A DNA stretch of 17,799 bases from JABZIP01 sp052173355 (GTDB lineage Bacteria > Bacillota > Clostridia > Peptostreptococcales > Anaerovoracaceae). Positions 6,272 through 14,344 of the stretch are shown piece after piece; position 1 is the stretch's first letter; every line of letters starts with the position of its first letter. A program made the position numbers and the translations under genes. Location of the stretch: positions 1 through 17,799 of the forward strand of contig JBQMYS010000032.1 in assembly GCA_052173355.1 (NCBI GenBank), in the 5' to 3' direction. A model generated the notes under the pieces. That model did not search any database, was not told the origin of the DNA, and saw only the letters and a list, made by a program, of their open reading frames with translations.

Positions 6272-8065
6272 TTACAAATATGCCAATGGATTTTTAGGTT
6301 TTCCATTTATGCGCACCTCGAAGTGGCAATGCGGTCCTGTACTTCTGCCTGTGCTTCCCACTTTTGCTATTTGTTGACCCTGATAAACGCGTTCCCCATT
6401 TTTTACCATCAATGCGCTGCAATGCGCATACAATGTCATTACCCCGCCACCATGATCAATTTTAACTACATTTCCATAAGACGGATTATATCCTGCATAA
6501 ACTACAGTTCCACCATCGGCAGCTGATATTCTCGTGCCCGTCGGTGCCGCCAAATCAAGACCTGAATGAAACTCTCCACCCCAACGTGTACCGAATCTGG
6601 ATGTAATTGTAAATCTTGCAAGCGGGTATTTAAGCACTCCTGTTCCTTTTCTAGGTGGCTGTTTTTTCGTTCCCTCAACTACCACTTCAGTAACAGGTGC
6701 TTCCTCAACAATCGAATCAAGTTCTTGCGCAGCTATCTGCACACCGTTCTCTCTTGTGATTCTTGCTGTAACACGCTTAATGCCATTTACTCCTGAAACC
6801 TTTACAATTTTTTCACCTTGATACTTGCTTGAATCCTCTCTTTTTTCCGTAGGATACGGTATCGGTTCAAGATATGTTGCGACCTCAACGGTCCTAATCG
6901 TTAGCATCGGAGCACTTTTAGTAACTACAAGTTGCTGACCTACCGGCAACTTTGTCGGATCTAACGTCGGATTCATATCCAACAGTTCTTTCAACGTCAA
7001 TTCATATGCTTTTGCTATAATTGAAAGACTTTCTCCCGCTACAACTGTATGTATTTTACTTTTTACAGCCCCTGTCAACAAACGCGATACTGCTTCATTT
7101 TGATCTTCAAGAGCCCCTAACTTGGCATCAACTTTTTTAATTTGAACTTTCTCTTTAAATTCAATCGCTTCATACTTAACATTATCAAAACTCTGCGAAT
7201 ACATTTGCATTACTGCATCCAAAACTCGTTTAGCATCTTTTTTGTTATCAATTACTGTAACTTTTTTATCATCAATATAAATTGCATACGCTTCCACATT
7301 GATATTTCTCATATATGTAAGCTTACGCAGCACTTCCTCCGTTTTGTCTAAATCACTTTTATTAGATATTACTCGTTTAAAAGTTATATCATTTTCAGGA
7401 TTTATTTCAACTTTTGTCGAATGCTCTTTAGAAAGTTGCTCACTGACGATGCTGGTTATTTTTAAAACATCTTCCTGTTTTTTGATTATCCCAAGCAACC
7501 TGCCATTATAGTAATACTCGTATGCCGTAAAATAGTTTAACGTTGCAATGGCGGCTATTATAAAAAAGATACCTACTGCAAGCTTTACTATCAATCCCTT
7601 TTTATTTATTTCCGCCCACTCTCGCGCAAAATTGAATTTCTCGCTTCCGCCTTTTGCCATATCGGCAGTTTTCCCTGCCAGCTTTTCATTTTGTCTATCA
7701 ACATGATTTACCAAATGAACCATACGATTAGCAAGTCGTTTTTCTCTTTCAATCAAATTCCGCTTTAAATATAACATTCTAATGCGTAATACGCGTCTTC
7801 GTATATTATGTATTTTAAACTTTTCCGGTTCATTTTCATAATATTTTTTTCTGTAACCCTGAGCTCGCGTTTTGATATTAACGCCTAAATTTCGTATACA
7901 TACTACAACATTTATAGCTTCACAAATAATGCAATGCACAAACTGATGCGCAACTATATTTTGCGCACCTAAAACTCCGGCTATCAATTTTTCAAAATGC
8001 ACGAAAAAGATTACAATTTTTTCTATTATATTCTTTCCTTGTTCCGTTTTCACTGTTTTTGCCAT
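6272..8065 (-). CDS. Membrane-anchored LysM-G5-M23 peptidoglycan endopeptidase
   Basis: A 597-residue protein. A basic cytoplasmic part (1-157) is followed by one membrane helix (about 158-178, LIVKLAVGIFFIIAAIATL), leaving the remainder outside. A coiled or YabE-like stretch (about 185-335) leads to a LysM domain (about 338-382, IHTVVAGESLSIIAKAYELT), a G5 domain (about 390-465) and a C-terminal M23 metallopeptidase (about 485-597). Zinc ligands and catalytic residues are visible: H500 and D504 in HSGLD, H548 in LYAH, and H579/H581 in HCH. It should cut peptide cross-links in the wall during growth or division. The ATG at 8065 overlaps the end of the DnaD-like gene by 16 bases; GAGGG lies 10 bases upstream. 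A GTG four codons later is a weaker alternative start. It is the last gene of the gdpP-rplI-dnaB cluster and ends at the bidirectional terminator. The long N-terminal cytoplasmic part is not recognised. Confidence 0.92.
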   Translation of the reverse strand: MAKTVKTEQGKNIIEKIVIFFVHFEKLIAGVLGAQNIVAHQFVHCIICEAINVVVCIRNLGVNIKTRAQGYRKKYYENEPEKFKIHNIRRRVLRIRMLYLKRNLIEREKRLANRMVHLVNHVDRQNEKLAGKTADMAKGGSEKFNFAREWAEINKKGLIVKLAVGIFFIIAAIATLNYFTAYEYYYNGRLLGIIKKQEDVLKITSIVSEQLSKEHSTKVEINPENDITFKRVISNKSDLDKTEEVLRKLTYMRNINVEAYAIYIDDKKVTVIDNKKDAKRVLDAVMQMYSQSFDNVKYEAIEFKEKVQIKKVDAKLGALEDQNEAVSRLLTGAVKSKIHTVVAGESLSIIAKAYELTLKELLDMNPTLDPTKLPVGQQLVVTKSAPMLTIRTVEVATYLEPIPYPTEKREDSSKYQGEKIVKVSGVNGIKRVTARITRENGVQIAAQELDSIVEEAPVTEVVVEGTKKQPPRKGTGVLKYPLARFTITSRFGTRWGGEFHSGLDLAAPTGTRISAADGGTVVYAGYNPSYGNVVKIDHGGGVMTLYAHCSALMVKNGERVYQGQQIAKVGSTGRSTGPHCHFEVRINGKPKNPLAYL

Positions 8066-9321
8066 AAATTCGCTTCCCTCAGTCGTTCTTCATAGCAACT
8101 ACACCTGTTCCCCAAATCGTCTACACCGCTATCTTTACATTTTTTACATTTATAATCAATTTGCATATATTCCACAGGATAATCATTTTCAGTAAGCAAA
8201 AATGCCTTTTCCGTCATCAATTCATTCATATGATTTCTGATTTCTTCTGCTCGTTTTTTTGCATCTGTTGGCCTTAATACCATTATCTTTGAAAGTTCAA
8301 CTCCGCTTTCTCTAATCTGTTCATCTATTTTCTTAATTTGCGGAATTTTATTGTAAATCTCAGTTTCTCTTACCTTTGCATCCTCCTGAGCCTGCTTCTT
8401 CAAATAATCATAATATCTTTGAACATCTTTTGCACTCACAGGTTTATTTACCTTGGATTCTTTTTGCATTACAACATTTTTTCCGTCAGCTTTTGCCCAA
8501 TTTTCAATAATGCTATTCACATAATTTATATTCGGATTTGAGATACCGCTGGTTTTTTTACAAGCTTCGACTATTCTATCCAAGCTGAAATCAAGCACAT
8601 CCATCCAATAATCAATCTTTTCCTGCTCTGCTTCTGTTGCATTCCTTGGAAAACCCAATGCTTTCATAACACGCTTGTAAGCTGCATATCTTTGATCTTG
8701 TTGCATCAGATAATTTTGTGCATCTTCAACTTTTTTAATATTTTTATCCGACCAATTTCGAATTGTTGCTTCGATATATTTTATATCCGTTCTACCTTTT
8801 TTAATACAATAAGAATAACAAAAATCCAATAATTCTATTGATACTGCATATTCATCAATTATCGCAATTATCGAAGCCGGTTCATTGCCACCGAGAGGTC
8901 TGTTTATCCTTTTTTCTATAGACTTCAAAAATTCTTTAATCGACTTGTCTTCAAACGCATTCACAATACTGTTTTGCTCGTTTACTCTTGGTTTATTTCC
9001 GTAAAGCTGCTCACGAAGACTTAAAAATTCAATATCGTATTCAAATCTATTATTTTTATCCGAATATTCTTTTTTTACAACCCCCATATTTTCCCAATAC
9101 GTCCAAGCTTTGAGAACATCCTCAACTTCTAAACGAAGATGTTTTGCAATTACCTCATTATCCATATAATAACCGTTTGCAGTATACATCAAAGCAAATA
9201 GATATATTTTAACGTAATCATTTGGTGCTTCGGGCATATACTCACTTAAAAATATATTTTCAACTGCTGTATCAAATAGAAACAGCTCATTTTCTTCACT
9301 TCTTCTAAACTTTTTACGCAT
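8050..9321 (-). CDS. DnaD-domain replication protein fused to a DnaI/DnaC-type loader N-terminal zinc domain
   Basis: A 423-residue protein. Residues about 1-110 form an N-terminal winged-helix region of DnaD type (YVKIYLFALMY, YYMDNEVIAKHL). Two DnaD/DnaB_2 domains follow (about 123-192 and 212-277), each ending in the Y-x-x-x-x-x-x-x-W signature (Y182-W190; Y267-W275, with I271 giving the full YxxxIxxxW). Residues about 315-415 match the N-terminal part of clostridial DnaI/DnaC helicase loaders as I know them: a helical segment EIYNKIPQIKKIDEQI, then a zinc cluster C392-x2-C395 and C407-x-C409. The AAA+ motor that normally follows this region is missing; the protein ends 14 residues after the last cysteine. 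The ATG shares one base with the dnaB stop (TAATG), so it is coupled to the helicase it probably helps load. Typical clostridial DnaD proteins end near residue 290. Confidence 0.82.
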   Translation of the reverse strand: MRKKFRRSEENELFLFDTAVENIFLSEYMPEAPNDYVKIYLFALMYTANGYYMDNEVIAKHLRLEVEDVLKAWTYWENMGVVKKEYSDKNNRFEYDIEFLSLREQLYGNKPRVNEQNSIVNAFEDKSIKEFLKSIEKRINRPLGGNEPASIIAIIDEYAVSIELLDFCYSYCIKKGRTDIKYIEATIRNWSDKNIKKVEDAQNYLMQQDQRYAAYKRVMKALGFPRNATEAEQEKIDYWMDVLDFSLDRIVEACKKTSGISNPNINYVNSIIENWAKADGKNVVMQKESKVNKPVSAKDVQRYYDYLKKQAQEDAKVRETEIYNKIPQIKKIDEQIRESGVELSKIMVLRPTDAKKRAEEIRNHMNELMTEKAFLLTENDYPVEYMQIDYKCKKCKDSGVDDLGNRCSCYEERLREANLWQKQ

Positions 9322-10643
9322 TACCTATTATCCATATTAACAAAACGTGTGCATTTGCCTATCCATGCCAGTTTAACCACGCCCGTAGGTCCGCTTCTAT
9401 GCTTTCCTATTATCACTTCCGTTACGCCTTTTTCTTCCGAATCCTCATTGTAATAATCATCCCTATAAAGGAAGATAACTATATCCGCATCCTGCTCTAT
9501 CGCTCCCGATTCTCGTAAATCGGACAACATCGGTCGTTTATCACCTCTTTGTTCCGGCGCACGCGAAAGCTGAGAAAGCAATACAACAGGGCAATCTATT
9601 TCTCTTGCAAGCAATTTTAACATTCTCGACAACATAGAAATTTCTTGCTGCCTGCTATCATGTTTACCCGTTGCGTTCATCAGTTGCAAATAGTCAATTA
9701 CTACCAAATCTAATCCGCGTTCCATCTTGAGTCTTCGACATTTATTTTTCATCTCAAAAACTGAAATCCCAGGTGTGTCATCTATAAAAATATTTGTCTT
9801 ATTAAGAACATCTACTCCGATGCTCATATTTTGCCAATCTTCTGTTGTTAATGTACCTTTTTTCAAAGTTTCCATCTCTACGTGCGATTCCATCGAAATC
9901 AAACGCTGCCCCAATTCATTTTTACTCATTTCCAAGCTGAATATGAGCACAGTTTTCCCTGATTTGCCGACATTTTCTGCAATATTCAATGCAAATGCGG
10001 TTTTTCCCATAGCCGGTCTTGCCGCTACGACTATAAGATTCGATTTTTGAAATCCTGCAGTTTTAGCGTCCAAATCCGTAAATCCGCTTGGAACTCCTGT
10101 AATACCGCCTTTATTTTTACTTGCCTCTGCAATAATTTTTAAATTTTCTTGCAATATACTTTCCATGGAAGCATAGTCTCTGCTCTGATTGCCTTGTGCT
10201 ATTTCAAATATGCTTTGCTCCGCAAGATCCAAAATTTTTTCCGATTCCATATTTTCAGCAAAACCCGATTCGACTATTTGCGAAGCGGTCTTGATAAGCT
10301 TTCTGAGCATAGACTTTTCCGCCACTATTTTCGCATACTGCTCAGCATTTTGAGATGACGGAATTTCCGTCGCAATAGTAAGCACTGTAGCCCTTCCGCC
10401 TATACGTTGCAAAACCTGTCTGGTTTTTAATTCTTCACATACGAGCAACGCATCTACTTCTTTCCCATTTTTTGCCATTCCTTCGATTGCAAGATAAATT
10501 TCACGATGCGCTTCTCCGTAAAAATCCTCTACGGACAGAATCTCGAGCATCGAATGCAACGCATCCTTATCTATCATAGCTGCTCCGAGTACATATCTTT
10601 CAGATTCCAGACTGCTCGGCATTACTCTTGTATTTTCTCCCAT
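9321..10643 (-). CDS. dnaB: Replicative DNA helicase DnaB (DnaC in Bacillus naming)
   Basis: A 440-residue hexameric helicase of normal length that unwinds DNA at the replication fork. The N-terminal DnaB domain spans about 8-110, with a linker to about 175. The RecA-like motor shows Walker A ARPAMGKT (208-215), Walker B LVVIDYLQL (313-321), VVLLSQLSR (353-361), DLRESGAIEQDAD (375-387) and the arginine-finger region KHRSGPTG (414-421). The ATG lies 2 bases after the rplI stop with only a weak ribosome binding site, so translation is probably coupled. The order gdpP-rplI-dnaB is conserved in Firmicutes. No intein or truncation is seen. Confidence 0.97.
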   Translation of the reverse strand: MGENTRVMPSSLESERYVLGAAMIDKDALHSMLEILSVEDFYGEAHREIYLAIEGMAKNGKEVDALLVCEELKTRQVLQRIGGRATVLTIATEIPSSQNAEQYAKIVAEKSMLRKLIKTASQIVESGFAENMESEKILDLAEQSIFEIAQGNQSRDYASMESILQENLKIIAEASKNKGGITGVPSGFTDLDAKTAGFQKSNLIVVAARPAMGKTAFALNIAENVGKSGKTVLIFSLEMSKNELGQRLISMESHVEMETLKKGTLTTEDWQNMSIGVDVLNKTNIFIDDTPGISVFEMKNKCRRLKMERGLDLVVIDYLQLMNATGKHDSRQQEISMLSRMLKLLAREIDCPVVLLSQLSRAPEQRGDKRPMLSDLRESGAIEQDADIVIFLYRDDYYNEDSEEKGVTEVIIGKHRSGPTGVVKLAWIGKCTRFVNMDNR

Positions 10644-10645
10644 TT

Positions 10646-11089
10646 TTAAATCGTTACGCTCACCTTTACTTTTCCGACTACTTCTGTAAATAGCTTAACT
10701 TCAACTTCATAATCTCCAACGGCTTTAATCGGATTTTCCATAACAAATTTTTTCTTATCAATAGTTATATTATGCTGCTTTTTTAGTTCATCTGCAATAT
10801 CCTTACTTGTAATGGAACCGAATAATCTACCTGAATCACCACCTTTTGTCACAATTTTAACAATCGAGGTTTTCAAAGTTTCTGCGAGTTTCTCAGCTCT
10901 TTCCTTGTCCTGTAGTCGTTTTTCTTCCATCAACGCCTTTTGTTTTTCCAAATTCTTTACATTTCCCTCTGTAGCTTCTTTTGCAAGACCCTTTGGAATT
11001 AACATATTTCTGGCGTATCCGTCACTCACCTTTACAACATCGCCTGCTTTACCGCTCCCTTTCACATCTTTCAAAAGTATCACTATCAT
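10646..11089 (-). CDS. rplI: Large-subunit ribosomal protein bL9
   Basis: A 147-residue protein of standard length that binds domain V of 23S rRNA through its N-terminal domain. The N-terminal signature is present (MIVILLKDVKGSGKAGDVVKV, then GYARNMLIPKGLA), followed by the long connecting helix (about 42-75) and the C-terminal domain with GRLFGSIT (87-94). The ribosome binding site AAGGAG lies inside the last codons of gdpP, and ATG is 2 bases after the gdpP stop, so the two are tightly coupled. Confidence 0.97.
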   Translation of the reverse strand: MIVILLKDVKGSGKAGDVVKVSDGYARNMLIPKGLAKEATEGNVKNLEKQKALMEEKRLQDKERAEKLAETLKTSIVKIVTKGGDSGRLFGSITSKDIADELKKQHNITIDKKKFVMENPIKAVGDYEVEVKLFTEVVGKVKVSVTI

Positions 11090-11091
11090 AT

Positions 11092-12924
11092 TTATTTCTC
11101 CTTTTCGTTTTTCTTAGATTCGAATATAGCCTGAGTGATTCGCTTAATTTCCTGTAAAGCCTCCTCCGGCGACATTGAAACTTGCGCACCGGCTGTGGTT
11201 AGATGCCCTCCGCCTCCAAGTTTTTCCATTATTGTTTGAACATTTAAATCGCCTAGAGAACGAGCACTTATTATCGTTGCTCCTTTACCGTTTCTCCCTG
11301 CTACAAAACTTGCTTTTACATTTTTTATTGTCAAAAGTTCGTCCGCCGCCTGCGCATTTATCACTTGTATATCCGGATGAATTACAGGACTTGCAGAATA
11401 TGCCATGCCGTTTTCATCAACTTCGGAATTTGCTATGCAAGATGCTCTTATCTTGAACACATCTATATCTGTTTGAAAAAAGCGCTTTACCATTGCTGTG
11501 TCTGCCCCTGATCTCCTGAGCCAAGATGCCGCTTCAAACGTTCTAACACCGGTTTTTATGGCAAATCTATTTGTATCCATTGAAATTCCTGCAAGCAAAA
11601 CCTCCGCTTCAAGTTTAGCAATGCTCTTTTTTTCTCCCGAATACTGGAGCATCTCAGTTACAAGCTCACAAGTAGAAGATGCATATGGTTCCATGTAATA
11701 CAAAATCGCACCCTCAATAAATTCCTCTGCTTTTCGGTGATGATCGATTACCACTATTTTTTGTGTCAAATCAAGTAATTCTTTGCACTCTGTAAGACTG
11801 GGTCTATGCGTATCGACCACAACAAGTACTGTATTTTTATCTACTAATGTCATAGCTTTTTCACTATTAACCATTTGATATTGCTCTGTAGATTTAATTT
11901 GCTCATATACATAAGAAAGTGTGTCATAATAATTATTTATTACTATGTATGCATCTTTTCCTCGAGTTTTAGCAATTCTATACATACCGATAGCCGCTCC
12001 GAATGCATCCATGTCCGGGTTTTTATGTCCCATAATCACCACTTTGTTAGCTTCGTCCATAAGTTGATGAACTGCATGAGCTATGATTCTGGATTTCCCT
12101 TTATTGCCTTTTTCAACAGTCTGCGTTTTACCCCCGAAATATTCCAAATCTTTATCAGTTTTGACTACAGCCTGGTCTCCGCCTCTACCCAATGCCAAAT
12201 CCAATGCTGAAAGTGCATATGCTTCTGTTTTTGTTAAATTTTCGCCACCTGCCCCAAGCCCTATGCTCAAGGTTACCGGAAAATCCGCCTCGGTTTCAAT
12301 ATTACGAATATCATCAAGTATCGACACTTTGCTTTCAACTATCTTATCAAGGTACGACTGTTGCAAAATCATCATATACAAATTAGCCTTGTAACGAACT
12401 ATAACTGCATCCCCTTTTGCCGCCCACTGCCTAATCATCTTGTCTATTTCTGTACTTAGCGTTAGTTTTTTATCCTCCGCAGTGCTGGCTGTAAGTTCAT
12501 CATAATTATCAACATTTATTATAGCTATGCAAGATTTTTCTTTGGTATATTTTGACAGTATATTTTCATACTCCGTAATATCAAAAAAATACAATGCAAT
12601 ATGTTTCTTTTCTGTTATATCTATTTCTTGCGCTCTAAGTTTAAATACTTTTTCATTGCGGTCAAGCGTAAAATTCTTATCATTGAAATCTGCTGCAAAA
12701 ATATCTGCAATTTTTATATTTGTAAGCGCAAAAATATCTGCATCTATTATGTTGTCATATTTAAAAACCTGATCAATATATTTGCTTGCTTTTATTACCT
12801 TCCCTTGCTCATTTATAATGCACATCGGAAAAGGTACATATCCTACAAGCAATTTTTCAGTTCTGTTGCGCCTTGTTAATTCTCCCTTGCTCAAATTTAA
12901 ATCTTTTTGCAATTTCCACCTCAA
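11092..12924 (-). CDS. gdpP: Cyclic di-AMP phosphodiesterase GdpP without N-terminal membrane helices
   Basis: A 610-residue protein that hydrolyses c-di-AMP to pApA. Domains in order: PAS (about 28-120), degenerate GGDEF (about 130-258, ending ALGRGGDQAVVK), DHH (about 293-430) and DHHA1 (about 500-600). Metal-site motifs are intact: GHKNPDMDAFG (299-309), DTHRPS (371-376), DHH (394-396), GISMDTNRF (446-454) and GGGGH (570-574). Usual family members have about 655 residues and begin with two membrane helices that are absent here. There is no room for them, since the upstream thiolase terminator ends about 75 bases away. No ATG occurs before Met34. The chosen start is TTG 12924, with only a weak AGAAAG upstream; AGGTGG is too close to the next TTG at 12912. 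The start is therefore uncertain. rplI follows after 2 bases. Confidence 0.9.
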   Translation of the reverse strand: MRWKLQKDLNLSKGELTRRNRTEKLLVGYVPFPMCIINEQGKVIKASKYIDQVFKYDNIIDADIFALTNIKIADIFAADFNDKNFTLDRNEKVFKLRAQEIDITEKKHIALYFFDITEYENILSKYTKEKSCIAIINVDNYDELTASTAEDKKLTLSTEIDKMIRQWAAKGDAVIVRYKANLYMMILQQSYLDKIVESKVSILDDIRNIETEADFPVTLSIGLGAGGENLTKTEAYALSALDLALGRGGDQAVVKTDKDLEYFGGKTQTVEKGNKGKSRIIAHAVHQLMDEANKVVIMGHKNPDMDAFGAAIGMYRIAKTRGKDAYIVINNYYDTLSYVYEQIKSTEQYQMVNSEKAMTLVDKNTVLVVVDTHRPSLTECKELLDLTQKIVVIDHHRKAEEFIEGAILYYMEPYASSTCELVTEMLQYSGEKKSIAKLEAEVLLAGISMDTNRFAIKTGVRTFEAASWLRRSGADTAMVKRFFQTDIDVFKIRASCIANSEVDENGMAYSASPVIHPDIQVINAQAADELLTIKNVKASFVAGRNGKGATIISARSLGDLNVQTIMEKLGGGGHLTTAGAQVSMSPEEALQEIKRITQAIFESKKNEKEK

Positions 12925-12960
12925 ATTCTTTCTAAAAAGTAAATTTCAGATTTTCTATCT

Positions 12961-12989
12961 ATTTTAACACAAAATCGCAAAAATTATAA
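12961..12989 (-). promoter_or_regulatory. Possible promoter of the gdpP-rplI-dnaB cluster
   Basis: Minus strand: TTATAA (12984-12989), 17 bases, TAAAAT (12961-12966). The -10 is good but the -35 matches the consensus poorly. It is proposed mainly because the cluster follows a strong terminator and needs a start in this gap. Confidence 0.35.
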
Positions 12990-12999
12990 GCCCTAATAA

Positions 13000-13054
13000 A
13001 AAATATGCCGATGTAGCCTGCTTTATTGCAAGATTACTACCATCGGCATATTTT
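13000..13054 (-). terminator. Terminator of the thiolase gene
   Basis: Perfect 14-base arms AAAATATGCCGATG (13000-13013) and CATCGGCATATTTT (13041-13054) flank a 27-base loop, with a T-rich tail on the minus strand just after. It lies 15 bases past the thiolase stop and separates that gene from gdpP. Confidence 0.85.
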
Positions 13055-13068
13055 AAATTCAAGTTATA

Positions 13069-14247
13069 TTATCTTTCTACTACAAGGCTTGTTCCCTGTC
13101 CGCCACCTATGCAAAGTGTTGCAAGGCCGGTCTTAGCATTTCTTCTCATCATTTCGTATATCAAAGTGATAAATATCCTTGTTCCGGATGCCCCGATCGG
13201 ATGTCCTATAGCGATTGCACCACCATTAACATTAGTCTTTTCAGGATCCAATCCCAAATCTGTTCTAACTGCAAGTGACTGCGCAGCAAAAGCCTCATTT
13301 GCTTCTACAAGATCTATATCTTTAATCGTCAAACCCGCTTTTTTCAATGCTTTTTCAGAAGCAGGAACCGGACCTATACCCATTATAGTAGGATCAACAC
13401 CTGCAGATGCATAAGCCTTAATTGTGCAAAGCGGTTTGATTCCAAGTTCGTCTGCTTTTTCCTTCGACATCACGACTACAGCAGCACCCGCATCGTTAAT
13501 TCCTGATGCATTTGCGGCAGTTACAACACCATCTTTCTTAAATGCAGGTTTCAACTTAGCTACTTTATCAATAGTTGTTCCGAATTTAGGGAATTCATCA
13601 GTATCAAATACCAGCGGTTCGCCTTTTCTTTGTGGAATTTCAACCGGTACAATTTCATCTTTAAACTTTCCGGCTTTTATAGCAGCTTCTGCTCTATTCT
13701 GAGAAATTACAGAAAATTCATCCAACTGTTCACGAGTTATTCCCCACTGCTGTGCTATATTCTCTGCCGTAATACCCATATGATAATTGTTGAATGCATC
13801 TGTAAGTCCGTCATTTACCATCATATCCACAATTTGAGTATTGTTCATTCTAGCTCCGTATCTGCCTGTTGGAAGTGCGTAAGCTGTCTTTGACATATTT
13901 TCAGCACCGCCTGCAACCACAATATCCGCATCCCCCGCTTTAATCATCTGTGCAGCAAGCGAAATGGATCTAAGTCCCGAACCGCAAACTTTATTTATTG
14001 TCATTGCCGGTACTTCCTTCGGAATTCCCGCATCAAGTGAAATCTGCCTAGCTATGTTCTGACCTAATGCACCTTGAAGTACACAGCCCATTACAACTTC
14101 ATCTACCTGCTCGGGTTTAATCCCTGCTCTCTTAATTGCTTCTTTAACAGCAATAGCACCCAGCGTTCTTGTAGGTACATCCTTAAGTGTTCCGCCAAAG
14201 CTACCGATTGGAGTTCTAGCCGCGCTTACAATTACAACTTCTCTCAT
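13069..14247 (-). CDS. thlA: Acetyl-CoA C-acetyltransferase (biosynthetic thiolase)
   Basis: A 392-residue thiolase II of standard length that condenses two acetyl-CoA to acetoacetyl-CoA, the entry step to butyrate and related fermentation products. All active-site signatures are present: Cys88 in NKVCGSGL (acyl acceptor), NEAF (317-320), His349 in GHPIGASG, and Cys379 in CIGGGQG. The ATG follows AAGGAGGG. The gene has its own promoter (14316-14344), a leader palindrome (14267-14282) and a strong terminator, so it is probably transcribed alone. No other butyrate-pathway gene is in the window. Confidence 0.96.
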   Translation of the reverse strand: MREVVIVSAARTPIGSFGGTLKDVPTRTLGAIAVKEAIKRAGIKPEQVDEVVMGCVLQGALGQNIARQISLDAGIPKEVPAMTINKVCGSGLRSISLAAQMIKAGDADIVVAGGAENMSKTAYALPTGRYGARMNNTQIVDMMVNDGLTDAFNNYHMGITAENIAQQWGITREQLDEFSVISQNRAEAAIKAGKFKDEIVPVEIPQRKGEPLVFDTDEFPKFGTTIDKVAKLKPAFKKDGVVTAANASGINDAGAAVVVMSKEKADELGIKPLCTIKAYASAGVDPTIMGIGPVPASEKALKKAGLTIKDIDLVEANEAFAAQSLAVRTDLGLDPEKTNVNGGAIAIGHPIGASGTRIFITLIYEMMRRNAKTGLATLCIGGGQGTSLVVER

Positions 14248-14266
14248 TTTTTCCCTCCTTATATAT

Positions 14267-14282
14267 AGTGAGATTTCTCACT
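14267..14282. promoter_or_regulatory. Perfect palindrome in the thiolase leader
   Basis: AGTGAGA-TT-TCTCACT on the plus strand: 7-base perfect arms around a 2-base centre, about 12 bases before the thiolase ribosome binding site and downstream of the promoter. It looks like a binding site for a dimeric repressor. A second small hairpin, TTAAG-5 bases-CTTAA, lies a little upstream in the same leader. Confidence 0.5.
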
Positions 14283-14315
14283 CTATTGATAATTAAGAAT
14301 CACTTAACCTAATTT

Positions 14316-14344
14316 ATTTTATCACAACTTATATTCTGTTTCAA
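14316..14344 (-). promoter_or_regulatory. Promoter of the thiolase gene
   Basis: Minus strand: TTGAAA (14339-14344), a 17-base spacer and TAAAAT (14316-14321). The -35 overlaps the stop codon of the upstream radical SAM gene. It gives a leader of about 60 bases that contains the palindrome. Confidence 0.6.
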
